The notes under the pieces were generated by a model. That model ran no database searches. It worked only from the letters and a program-made list of their open reading frames with translations, and had not been told where the DNA came from. A DNA stretch of 64,000 nt from Lyophyllum atratum (taxonomy: Eukaryota > Basidiomycota > Agaricomycetes > Agaricales > Lyophyllaceae), in contig JACGCN010000008.1 of the NCBI GenBank assembly GCA_014905825.1, forward strand, positions 496,001 to 560,000. The letters run 5' to 3'. A program made the position numbers and the translations under genes. Positions 21,201-28,844 of this stretch are shown in pieces. Each line of letters starts with the position of its first letter. The stretch's first letter is position 1.

Positions 21201-23284
21201 TTAAGATAGTGCATCGTCCAGGCCGGGTACATTCAAACGTCGACCCCTTATCCCGCCTACCTCGCATACCGCAGCATAATTCTCCTCTGCGCGACGACAC
21301 TCCACCTATCATTCCTGATGACGCGACCCAAACTCACGCTCAATCTATCGAAGACGCTGGAAGTCACGCTCCGGCCAAGAAGGCGGCTTTTACGATTTGG
21401 TGGTGGGAAGATGTCATCGAGAAGGAAGTTAATCGTGTTTTGACTAGGAGAGGAGCTGCTGAAGCGCTCCCTAACAACGAGACTGAAGGAGCCGCTCAAG
21501 CGCTCCCAAACGACGAGGCCGAAGGAGCTGCTCAAGCGCTCCCAAAAAATAATCGAAAGTCTAAAGGAGCTGCTGCAGCGCTCCCGGGCGATCTCGATCC
21601 AAAAGATCGAGAAGCTGAGCTCTCTAACGAGGACCTCGCTACCCCGACCGACAACCTACCATTTCCTAATAATGATCCTTGGACCTATCCGGCTGGAGTG
21701 TCTCCTTCCAAAGACGCTCCCGAAGACGACTGGTCTAACAGATCCCATCTGCTCGTATCCATGAATCCAGACATGATAAAAAAGTTCGCTACAGCCTACC
21801 CCCTGGATCCTTACTTCGTTAAACGATACCCGGATGAAATCCCCAACCCGAACACTGTCCTAACTCCATCACACTTTCAAAAGGGCAGTAACGGCTTGCT
21901 TTACTTCATTGACGCGGATTGGAACACTAGGCTTTGTGTCCCGAAGGGACAGATTAGCTATGTTTTACGGTGGATTCACGAGTCCCCTTTCGAGAGCGCT
22001 CATGCTGGTCCTAGACGACTCCTATCCCGTCTCAGGGAGCTATTCTTCTGGCCTACCATGCATAAAGACGCGTATGACTTCGTATATTCCTGCGACGTGT
22101 GTCAGAAGATAAAAACGGATCACTTGCGGAAAATGGGAGGGCTCCGCCCTGCTCACATTCCCGCTCGACCTTTCGCTACGGTGTCCCTGGATCTTATAAC
22201 AGGGTTACCCCCTTCAGGGACCGAAAAGTATACTGCCGTTCTGGTGATTGTTGACAAATTGACTCGTTACGGCCTGTTCATTCCCACCTTCCAAGACCTC
22301 ACTCAAGAAGGATTCGCCAAAATCTTCGTTGAAAAGGTGGCTAACGTCTATGGGTTACCAGAGCGCATAATCGCTGATCGTGACAAGCGCTGGTCCACGG
22401 TGTTTTGGAGATCAGTGGTAGAAAGCTACGGTAGCGTAATGGCATTGTCCTCCGCTCATCACCCTCAAACGGACGGCCAGACCGAAATCCTGAACGCTAC
22501 CATCGAACAAATGCTACGCGCTTATGTGGCTACAGATCGATCTTCGTGGGCACAGTGGCTGTCCGCGTTAGCCCACGCGTACAACTCAGCGGTGCATTCT
22601 TCTACTACCTACGCCCCCAATTTCCTCCTTATGGGTTACAAGCCCCAGACCACGGCTAGCATAGTAGCTCCTCAAGGGGACCCGGTGACTCGCCCGTTCA
22701 TGCCCAGCCAGAAAGGCGAAGATTTCGTGGAAGCCTTAGAAGTCCATCGAAAAGCTGCCAGAGATGCGGTGATCTTAGCTCAGGAACGCCAAGCTAAAGC
22801 TTATAACAAGAGTCGTCGTCCCGTGGTTGAATTCAAACCGGGAGAGTGGGCCTTAGTCAACCCCCACTCCCTGGAGTTGGTAGATGTCGAAGGCACCGGA
22901 CGGAAACTCGTACAGCGCGTAATTGGCCCGTTTGAAGTTATGGAGAAAGTTAACCCCGTGGTGTACCGGCTACGGTTGCCCGATACCTACCCCATGCATC
23001 CCGTGTTTAATCTCGAGCATTTACGACGTTATACACCTTCTCATCCCCGATTCGGCGAGCGGACTCAATTACCACCCACTCGAGACTTTATCGCTTCTGA
23101 GGAGTTCGAAGTAGAAGCTATATTGGGACACCGCATCACGGGACGGAAAACTGGGAACAGACGCGAGTATCTCATTCGTTGGCGAGGCTATGACCCCACC
23201 GAGGACAGCTGGGTATCGGAATACGCTATTCGCAACGCGCCCGCGCTTAAACGCGAATATCACGCGATGGCTGGGCTCCCGTGA
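15248..23284 (+). CDS. Gag-Pol-chromodomain polyprotein of the 13-kb gypsy
   Basis: This is one 2678-residue frame. Order by residue: a long N-terminal region without known motifs (1-615); a Gly/Pro-rich linker (about 616-720); a Gag core with WSERAQSWWDNLP (about 775); a CCHC knuckle CYICTSTRHFARDC (about 1010-1025); aspartic protease LDSGAD (about 1176); RT with the catalytic YIDD at about 1685; RNase H with YTDASDFALGASLQQ (about 1832) and TDHAALQW (about 1955); an Ala-Leu-Pro repeat insert (about 2073-2118); integrase with an H-H-C-C finger ending CDVCQ (about 2285), DLITGLPP, IIADRDKRW and TDGQTE for the D,D,E triad (E about 2416); and a C-terminal chromodomain EYLIRWRGYDPTEDSWV (about 2640-2660). 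It should assemble particles, copy the RNA and insert at chromatin marked for the chromodomain. All catalytic residues checked are present. Gag and Pol share one frame without a shift or stop. Confidence 0.97.
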   Translation: MPPKRFVSNPSNSPPGAAPAAAQKRSSSRLATPSGGAPSSISSPSTGGTAIAEPVPAKPAASKAQGKATSSALNRSPTIENEPDLEGSPPGPTLPLQGPLLELETAFAPPPSVTVGRVIVDAAPLDPSLDLPPVISGASSYRSADERSESAVPSLSFLTEPTPPPEGRSSVADSDVTERPRAPRLYDTHPFIFNGIPALASIKFRNEPISCSNYRFHPVLDPAKDYDPITRYGGVDGRLPGRSRTESNIVREIIIRATRPHRDLLWVNLDGAIKTFQGHKVSTTDLVRYGTGTDTMYSLNKPLLKEATQTILAVHQVLDAFADFLYQGPKNRFRLDPDFMFLRSMGWNSHRTEIVLTFHALQRRVTVAAIHIGNFFKSFDRMFLRPDDLDSVSSLDSTNFSLRSAFGTASPRTELRKLVTRPDYRVTSDHPLAAAQREFLNGDPEYAAGVYYHHRARSTRNPSPQRSSVESDLTSISEDIRGNIDAATSDYVPSISSALANRNLRFDLPDSISSIARDHAISTLPGVGSISSFGRQGSSIAAPPSSVAAPTTAGSGDPALQPGGPLSMQPPASMDSMRNLPASFAVNATQIPAPTNWTSYSYQAAPHVAPSNSTKDPNGGPPDGGSAGLPAGGAPGGAAPGNDPSGNGGGGGGGGNGGPPGGGAPFGGAAPGGNPGGPPGGDPGNGGFPGGGAPGGGGAPGGGGAGGGGGAPGGGGFPHQNFNNDYVEEWQLNHKLNISVLPSWDGKGASALNYLSSMAKLAGLGQKMREGLAQLAPYKWSERAQSWWDNLPEDNRTYLSQDWNVMLLGIRAQFLDENWIKERTFEFEEMKFRQKGHEREFPLDFIQRRIRYHSFLFPDDPDGTKAVSRILRTKPTEWDSILNERVCPSIFTLMATASRMAEVLVGGWTLAERMRAPTFYRGGRRDRNAHNVEIQAMDDLLGDATPAFMLENDDDRDNEYLDDGEKEAHPVRARGSKPTKEKRPWPEGKVVDGYHFARDDSVSSARPPNGGCYICTSTRHFARDCPHYGKWDSLRSANLITVDIDPADLAQQDRAYVAMLVESKAPASAYAAREPETNEPKYVYLAEAFPNAYPGANRNFRRRVMFAVRKEEKKLRWRYEIPTDSDEKHLPPPPYVEIVEARKIRSLPDGYGSLGSKALHMKVHVGATDQAPIQGRLDSGADITLMSEEYWASLPGLPKPKEGLRIKLYHLTGNARVLGYIKTKIYAESMDKRMVSFDLEAYIVRDMNVPLLLGEDFQTAYELGLTRHVTGHSEVLVGDSDLIIPASSAQAVDLGFEIRKAYTTQSFIRSKTVRRSNVRAKGFGHTDPPVVAAEDRLITAESVHNVPVEAPFGDRKEWIVEKVIIGDPNLSVMAAPTTWITSDAPYIPIANPSKTPWYIRKGDVVGYLKDPSSFADAPTTPEEWDKYNASAEALKSVIEGSLRAQDLGTADAGSPSDDKLEGDENWGPKTTALPDERMEGDIADLVNLGPDVPEDVKPKLFDVLRKNKLAFGLDGRLGHVDAKVEVPLQPGTQPISVPMYGASPAKREVIEKQVNAWFEAGVIEPSRSPWGFPVVVVYRNGKPRLVVDYRKLNAKTIPDEFPIPRQAEIIQALSGAQVMSVFDALAGFTQLEMADEAKPRTAFRCHLGLYQFKRMPFGLRNGPSIFQRIMQGVLAPFLWLFTLVYIDDIVVFSKSWDEHIVHLDQVLGAIADAGITLSPPKCFVGYSSILLLGQKVSRLGLSTHQEKVAAIIDLARPRSIPELQKFLGMVVYFSSYVPFYSFLAAPLFALLKKGARFTWEAAHEIAFSQIKDALASAPVLGHPERGQPYRLYTDASDFALGASLQQVQSMAVADLKGTPMYDRLSKAWVAGVDLPSLVPSLSKDVDEGLGTRQKWGTTLDSTTVRVERVICYWSRTLSQAERNYSATEREALGAKEALVKFQPFIEGETVILVTDHAALQWARVYENANRRLAAWGAVYAAYPGLKIVHRPGRVHSNVDPLSRLPRIPQHNSPLRDDTPPIIPDDATQTHAQSIEDAGSHAPAKKAAFTIWWWEDVIEKEVNRVLTRRGAAEALPNNETEGAAQALPNDEAEGAAQALPKNNRKSKGAAAALPGDLDPKDREAELSNEDLATPTDNLPFPNNDPWTYPAGVSPSKDAPEDDWSNRSHLLVSMNPDMIKKFATAYPLDPYFVKRYPDEIPNPNTVLTPSHFQKGSNGLLYFIDADWNTRLCVPKGQISYVLRWIHESPFESAHAGPRRLLSRLRELFFWPTMHKDAYDFVYSCDVCQKIKTDHLRKMGGLRPAHIPARPFATVSLDLITGLPPSGTEKYTAVLVIVDKLTRYGLFIPTFQDLTQEGFAKIFVEKVANVYGLPERIIADRDKRWSTVFWRSVVESYGSVMALSSAHHPQTDGQTEILNATIEQMLRAYVATDRSSWAQWLSALAHAYNSAVHSSTTYAPNFLLMGYKPQTTASIVAPQGDPVTRPFMPSQKGEDFVEALEVHRKAARDAVILAQERQAKAYNKSRRPVVEFKPGEWALVNPHSLELVDVEGTGRKLVQRVIGPFEVMEKVNPVVYRLRLPDTYPMHPVFNLEHLRRYTPSHPRFGERTQLPPTRDFIASEEFEVEAILGHRITGRKTGNRREYLIRWRGYDPTEDSWVSEYAIRNAPALKREYHAMAGLP

Positions 23285-23726
23285 TGGGAAACTTGGGCGG
23301 AGTTCCAAAATTTCTGTTATCGATCGTCATCTCTCTCTCTCTCTTCTTCTCCTTCACCCCACTACCTTATCGCGCCTATACCTACCCTACTACCCCTCTA
23401 AACTACCTGCGTGGCGGCGACTTGGTAGTTATCGCGTACATTCGCGCTTTAACTAGTCCGAGGCGCCTTGTGGATTCGTTCCACCTCGCTACTTCAAGAA
23501 AACTCGAGGAAGACGACCAGGATCGAAGGCGCGCCCTACGGCGCGACACGACCTGAGGCGCTACTTGACCCTCGCCACAAAACTCCCGAAAACAATCTAA
23601 AAGTCGACTAGGATCAGAGGCGCGCCCAGAGGCGCGACTACGACCTAAGGCGCTACCCCACTTCAACAACAAAAAACAACTCCTTTCGACTACCCATCCC
23701 ACTCCTTGCCTTAAACCAAAAGGATC
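23285..23726 (+). other. Spacer between the two gypsy ORFs, with a direct repeat
   Basis: A CT-rich run is followed by two related segments of about 50 bp (about 23516-23570 and 23607-23658). Each carries GGCGCGCCC, GGCGCGAC, CGACCT and AGGCGCTAC in the same order. No coding signal is seen. The spacer could hold a second promoter, splice acceptor or translation re-initiation signal for the downstream ORF. Confidence 0.5.
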
Positions 23727-26700
23727 ATGGCCCCTGAAGACTCCCGTCGATACACCGTCGCGAGGTTACGTAGTTTCAGTGGGTACGACGACTCCCCGAT
23801 CGTCGACGATTCCCTAACTTTCAACCTCCCTCCGTTCAATCGACATTCGGGACGAATCGTTGATCAACACCCCTCCGACCCTCTCATCCCTGCTTACGAG
23901 GTGTGGTCGCCGAACTCGGCGCAGCGTCCCTTTTACCCCGGGTTGCCTCCTCCTCACTTCGAGTCTCGAACCTTACCCGACCAAGCAGTGCGACGTTTCG
24001 ATGGTCATCTGGGACCCTTTGACTATACCATGAACCCTCAGGTCCTGACCGCGTCCGTCTGGAGGGCCTTCATCCTTCGTCCCTCCGTCGGTTACGGGAA
24101 ACGAGACGAGTACCCGGAGTACCGTTTCATGTACAAGGAATGGGAGGTCACCGAGGGACGTACACCCTACGGGCCAAGTGGGGGCCATATCAAATTACCC
24201 TACATCGCAGAGCTCGAGTCTAGACTCGCTCTATTGGATTCCCTCATATTGGGCTGCTCGGACCTCGAGCTTACATTTACGAACTTCTGGTCCCAGCGCC
24301 CTATCTTCCCTCACCCCGCCGCGATCAACGACTTGCGCAGCGTGGTCATCTACGAAGACGCTGTAGACTTAGGAGTTGCGATTCAGCGCGGTCTAAAGGA
24401 GAAAGCCGCCTATCTCATATTTGCGAACCTGTTGCTGGATTCGGGGTACCAGCCAGCCGTCGATAAGCTTATGGTTGCAGAAATCCCAGCGGCCGATGAT
24501 CGTTATCTTGGCGCTTTCATTAACGGGGATCGTCGGCAAGACGCCCTTTGGCTTCTCAGCCAGAGGGTGCCTTGTTTCCTGGTTCATGCCTTGACAGATA
24601 CGGAAAGTTGGTTAGCCACGGAGCCAGGAGTCTGTGGGACTTGGTGGGAAGGGACGGAGGCGGCAGGACTAGGGCCCTGGAATGGGTACGACGACATCGC
24701 GCTTCGTCTGAATTCGGTGGTACGTCCATATGTAGCTGCGATTATTCGCGCTAGGATACCATCCATTTCCGTCGAAGATCGCGAAAGATCGTCTTCGTCG
24801 AGGCAGGGGTGGACTGGGGAAACAATCGGAATTCATGCATCACGACCCCCTCTTCCTCCGCGCGAACCGTCCCCGATGATCGTCGACTCTCCTACCGCTG
24901 CCCCCGCTATCCATCCATCTCTAGCGGCCCACCCTCTCGACTATGTCATTGTCGATCAGGACCGAATTCCCTGGCTACGACCTCCCGTAGTCTTCGATTC
25001 CAGGGGCCTGTCAGGACAGTGGACGAAGTGGCAGCTTGACGACCAAGGTTCCCTTCAGGAGATGTCAAAGCGAGCGGCGAAGGAGTTCGAGGCTGACAAA
25101 GGCGGCGATTGGTTCTACGACCGCCATCTCAGGCGGGAGCTTTACATCCACCCTAGCCCCGTCCCCAAAGGCCTCGTCTCCGCCCTCAAAACCTTTGGAC
25201 GGCCGGCTCCAAGGGTAGCTTACCTGAACCCCTACGGGAAACAAGTGAAAGGATCGCACTGGATGTACCCCAAGCGCTTCGACGAAAGCGGAATGGTGGG
25301 GAAGGTTTGCCCTACTCCGGAAACCGATCCCGAGGACCCTAGTCGAACTCGAACGAACGACTTCCTAGTGGAATCTCTCCCGCTGCTGGAGGGACGTACG
25401 AGTACCGCTGCGCCCCCCGTTCCCGTAACTGCTCCTCCCCCGCTCGCTCCTGGCTCCAGGGACCGCATTCCCCTTCCTCCAGCGACCCCCTCCAGGGCTG
25501 TGGCGACTAGTCTTCGGACAGGCGCCGCCCGACGTCGCAAGGATTCCGGTGAGATATCTTTGGGCAGCTCCTCCGAGCCAGAGGGCGAGGTCCCAACGTG
25601 TTACCTGATGACATCGCCCTTCCCCATCTCGGTCGACTGGAACGTGGTACGAGAGGCGCTGAATGCCCTCACCTTATCCATTCCGGAGTCTATGATCTTG
25701 CGCGTCGATCGCTCTGCGACCCCGTCCCTCCAAACATTGTGGATCACGCTGAACTCTCCGGAAGGTGCAGCTGCGCTCAGAAGTGCGCGCTTGTCGTCGA
25801 GGGCTTCTCCTGAACTGGGGGGCGAGCTACACTGGGCGACGCTCGCTGACTTGCAGCAGGTGAGGACTGCGGGAGGAGATAGCTGGACTCGCCCCCTCCC
25901 CTCCTTACAGCCTGCTGCTCAGCTTACTCGAGTAGCGTCGCCTCCTCCCGGGTCTCGTCGCCGGGCTGCCTCACCATTGGCGGAACCGAGCCGATCGCGC
26001 TGGAGAGGTAGGACACCATCACCCGTCGGACGTCGTCGCTCGCCTACGCCACGTCGTCGTTCACCTTCGCCTCCCTCATTCCCACGCCGACGCTCGCCCT
26101 CTCCACCCCCTTTCCGTCGGCCCCGTCGTGGTGTCACCTCGCGACGTTGGTCCCCACCTCGAAGGGAGCGTAGCTTCGAACGAGGGCGTTCGGATCGCGG
26201 TCGTGTGGCTCCTATGGAGTCGATGGGATGGGGGGCATCCAGGCAATCGGATATGCCTTGGCCTCCTGCCTCGGTCTCCTTCTCCTCCCCCTCCCCGTCG
26301 CCTTATAGCCCCCTCGCCCCTCTCTGGTCTCAGCCTGCGCCCGAGGAACCCGCTACGAGCGTTCCCGTTACTTCCCAAGCTCCCCCTCCTTTGGGTACGC
26401 GCGAGCACGCTGCCTTCATGGCGCAGGTGCTCATCGAAACGATGACCCGCATGGCTACAGGCCCTCCCTCGGACGCCGGGGCTGCTCAAGCACCGGCGTT
26501 GCCTTCTTGGTGGCCGCAGCCCGGTAATGCCCCTCCCTCGGCGCCTGAGGGTATCCCTCCTTACGGGACCTTGGCTCCAGCGGCTCCGCCGCTCCCTACC
26601 CCAAGTATTCCTGCGGTATTGGCGCTCTCGCTGCCTCCCGTACCTCCTGGACCCGCGCAAACTGAGCCGGTTCCCTTGACTCGGAGGATGAACATCGGGA

Positions 26701-27044
26701 TCCTGGAGCGCTTGACGGATGGACCGGTCGTCTCTCCCTCAATTCCGACGCCACGCTTAATGCATCGCTTGCAAGTTGGGCTTGGAGAACGCATTGCGGA
26801 CGCCCCTGTGGCGGGACCGAGCTCTGGCGCAGGGGGAAATCGAGGACGGGAAGCAGGCGAAATCGAGGGCGCGGTACCGGAGCGACGTAAACGCGGGAAG
26901 CGCGCAGGGCGGCAGGAGCATGAGAAGGCGCTTCGTCGCCAGGCGGCCAGGGACAGGGACAGGGAACGCAGGAACCAGCGGCGGTACCAGGACGATGACG
27001 ATTCTTGGCCCGGATCCGGTCATGCACGCGGGGGGGCACTGTGA
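23727..27044 (+). CDS. Accessory ORF of the 13-kb gypsy, RS-domain protein of unknown function
   Basis: This ORF has 1105 codons. The N-terminal 330 residues look globular (WRAFILRPSVGYG, LALLDSLILGCSDLELTFTN). A middle block has DYVIVDQDRIPWLRPP, WQLDDQGSLQEMSKRAAKEF and GDWFYDRHLRRELYIHP. A second predicted globular segment (about 640-720) follows, then an arginine/serine domain with repeated RRRSPSPP-type units (about 765-825), a Pro-rich region and a very basic C-terminus (RRKRGKRAGRQEHEKAL). There is no signal peptide and no obvious membrane span, so it is not an envelope-like protein. The RS and basic regions suggest RNA binding or contact with the splicing machinery, which is inference. 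The reading frame runs into the 3' LTR, and its TGA uses the first LTR bases. The position and the intact frame imply a function for the element. I recognise no family. Confidence 0.8.
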   Translation: MAPEDSRRYTVARLRSFSGYDDSPIVDDSLTFNLPPFNRHSGRIVDQHPSDPLIPAYEVWSPNSAQRPFYPGLPPPHFESRTLPDQAVRRFDGHLGPFDYTMNPQVLTASVWRAFILRPSVGYGKRDEYPEYRFMYKEWEVTEGRTPYGPSGGHIKLPYIAELESRLALLDSLILGCSDLELTFTNFWSQRPIFPHPAAINDLRSVVIYEDAVDLGVAIQRGLKEKAAYLIFANLLLDSGYQPAVDKLMVAEIPAADDRYLGAFINGDRRQDALWLLSQRVPCFLVHALTDTESWLATEPGVCGTWWEGTEAAGLGPWNGYDDIALRLNSVVRPYVAAIIRARIPSISVEDRERSSSSRQGWTGETIGIHASRPPLPPREPSPMIVDSPTAAPAIHPSLAAHPLDYVIVDQDRIPWLRPPVVFDSRGLSGQWTKWQLDDQGSLQEMSKRAAKEFEADKGGDWFYDRHLRRELYIHPSPVPKGLVSALKTFGRPAPRVAYLNPYGKQVKGSHWMYPKRFDESGMVGKVCPTPETDPEDPSRTRTNDFLVESLPLLEGRTSTAAPPVPVTAPPPLAPGSRDRIPLPPATPSRAVATSLRTGAARRRKDSGEISLGSSSEPEGEVPTCYLMTSPFPISVDWNVVREALNALTLSIPESMILRVDRSATPSLQTLWITLNSPEGAAALRSARLSSRASPELGGELHWATLADLQQVRTAGGDSWTRPLPSLQPAAQLTRVASPPPGSRRRAASPLAEPSRSRWRGRTPSPVGRRRSPTPRRRSPSPPSFPRRRSPSPPPFRRPRRGVTSRRWSPPRRERSFERGRSDRGRVAPMESMGWGASRQSDMPWPPASVSFSSPSPSPYSPLAPLWSQPAPEEPATSVPVTSQAPPPLGTREHAAFMAQVLIETMTRMATGPPSDAGAAQAPALPSWWPQPGNAPPSAPEGIPPYGTLAPAAPPLPTPSIPAVLALSLPPVPPGPAQTEPVPLTRRMNIGILERLTDGPVVSPSIPTPRLMHRLQVGLGERIADAPVAGPSSGAGGNRGREAGEIEGAVPERRKRGKRAGRQEHEKALRRQAARDRDRERRNQRRYQDDDDSWPGSGHARGGAL
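27028..27039 (+). other. Polypurine-like tract
   Basis: CGGGGGGGCAC-type sequence lies immediately before the 3' LTR. It is G-rich rather than AG-rich and also codes for the last residues of the accessory ORF. Confidence 0.5.
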
Positions 27045-27491
27045 CGGAGGTATTCAGTACGCAGACCTACTTCACTTCTTCCATCGCGCGCCTGCCCGGG
27101 CCGGCATTATTTGTATATATTTACGTTTACTTTGTATATTCGTTGCATCGCGAGTCTCTTACAGACTCGCACTAATACTACTCACATCTCGGATCCTACC
27201 TACGCTCTACGCAAGGGATCCGCGAACGGTGCGACGGCTCGACCTCCCCGCCAGCCACGGGGCCCAGTGTTGGGTCACAACACGCCTCGCTCAGGCTAAC
27301 AGAGCCCCTCTGCCGGATCTGTCGATCCCAGGCAACTACTAGCACGGACGACCCAGATGCAGCGCCCCACTCTCGGTGGCAGCAGCTCTGGGTCCTGAGA
27401 GGTTCGAGCGCCCCTCTGCGGCGGCTCCCTCTCACCTCTTCCTCACGGACTTCACTCACGCGAGAAGCCCATTTCGGATGGCCGCATCACA
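27040..27491 (+). repeat. 3' LTR of the 13-kb gypsy
   Basis: This is a 452-bp copy of 14438-14889 without a difference that I could find. It is followed by the target duplication CCCAC (27492-27496). Confidence 0.97.
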
Positions 27492-28150
27492 CCCACCCAA
27501 CCGCCACGTCACCCAGCGCGACGCGACACGACACGACACCGGACGCACCCCCCGCCCAGGTCCGCCGTTTCACCCCCCCATGTTCCACCACGCCGCGCGT
27601 TCGTGCGCGGCCTTATATTTTTATCTAAGTAGTCACTATAAATGTACTAGATAGTCTCCGAATAATATGTTGTTGTGTCATCATTGGTCCCCAGATCGCA
27701 TTCCTATTCCATTTGTAAGTAGAAATTACTACAAACATTGTTTATAAAGTATATAACCACAGTCCGATCGGACTCCTAGGAGTCCTAAGAGTCTGATCGG
27801 ATAGTCCTAGCGGACTCCTAGGACGTCTTAGGACAGTCCGATCGGAGTCTTAGGACATCTCAGGACAGTCCGATTACGTAACTATGACAGGTATATTGGA
27901 ATTCCAGGACTTTATCACCTTGCTTCAGTAAGGTCACTGTCATCTCATTCACGCCTGAAAAGGCAGAATGTTCTGCATCGTCTGAAAATAACAATGCCAA
28001 ATTATGTCAAGTGACCTGTTGCCTGTACAGTCGTTTATGTAATGCGGATTCTGCGGTGAGGACGCGCGTCGTCTTTTCCCCCCTTACCACTCGGACTCTC
28101 TTTGTCTTCTTCAGCATTCAACACGGGCGGCCCACTGTGGATTTGTTCTT
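27492..28150. other. No gene; continuation of the target tract and AT-rich DNA
   Basis: CCACGTCAC-type GC-rich sequence resumes after the LTR and gives way near 27610 to AT-rich DNA. The palindromic repeat block at 27758-27885 lies inside it. No coding pattern is seen. Confidence 0.45.
27758..27885. repeat. GATCGGA/CCTAGG palindromic repeats, right block
   Basis: There are at least three GTCCGATCGGA-like units and several TCCTAGGA/TCTTAGGA units in about 130 bp. They match the words at 12556-12598 and 13413-13590 on the other side of the 13-kb gypsy. Confidence 0.65.
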
Positions 28151-28844
28151 CTGTAGGTGGTAATGTTCTTGTCTTTCTTTTCACATGTCAAGGACTCATT
28201 TTTCAGTACCTCCTCCAGCATGTATCTGTCTTACCCCCCCCCCAGTGCCTCTTATGCCAGCGGTGAGTTTTCAGCTTTCATGACAACCGCGGGAACTATG
28301 ACGTGTTTCAAATGCGCAAAAGCAACTTTTGCGCATCCACACACGTCATCTTTCTCACGTTTTTGTCCCCTCCCATATACGGCTGACTTTTCTTCACACA
28401 CTTCCAGCTTTCCTGCGACTACGACATCATGGACGCCATCCCACCCCAAGCCACCCCACGACGTCCCTTCTGCCCTCCTGCCCCTTGCTCCTCACGACCA
28501 CGAGCGCGTCCGCCGTTGCGAAAACCTCCGCCAGTGTGTCCGCAACCCCCAACGCTGCCTCCTGTGTCCTACCCGGTTTCCGTAATCTCGCCGGGAACAT
28601 CGACACCATCGACCGCCGCACCCTCCCATCGACACCCCAACCCGGGTGCTACTTCCTCAACGTACAGTCAGGTCGTTGACGTCATTACAAATTCGTTGCG
28701 TACGTACGTCTCTCTCGTCTTCTACCTTTCCCTTCACCATCCTAACCTTCATCCTAGTGTACGTCCTATAACCAGCGTCATCGTCGAAACGTTCGTTCAA
28801 GGACCACATTCGCAGGTCACTTCGGAGATCCAACTTCACGACGC
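28151..28844. other. Ambiguous coding region upstream of the next gene
   Basis: Three plus-strand frames are open for 100-145 codons (28157-28585, 28329-28679, 28429-28863). They are Pro/Ser/Thr rich and cannot all be real. One frame contains VAKTSASVSATPNAASCVLPG and GCYFLN, which look protein-like. It may be a 5' exon of the gene at 28845, but no splice chain is convincing. Confidence 0.3.

Larger units (their letters stand above)
14438..27491 (+). mobile_element. 13-kb Ty3/gypsy chromovirus with a second large ORF
   Basis: Two 452-bp LTRs (14438-14889 and 27040-27491) begin TGTGACGG and end GCATCACA. They look identical by eye and are flanked by CCCAC (14433-14437 and 27492-27496). Inside are a tRNA-type primer site, a 2678-codon Gag-Pol-chromodomain ORF, a 442-bp spacer and a 1105-codon ORF in the same direction. 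Both ORFs are uninterrupted. At 13,054 bp it is well above the usual 5-8 kb of fungal gypsy elements. Identical LTRs and open frames indicate a very recent, possibly still active insertion. Confidence 0.97.

Noticed and set aside
23727..27044. Envelope-like protein for the second gypsy ORF
   Set aside because: No signal peptide, membrane span or cleavage-like site is visible; the RS and basic regions point to a nuclear or RNA role instead.
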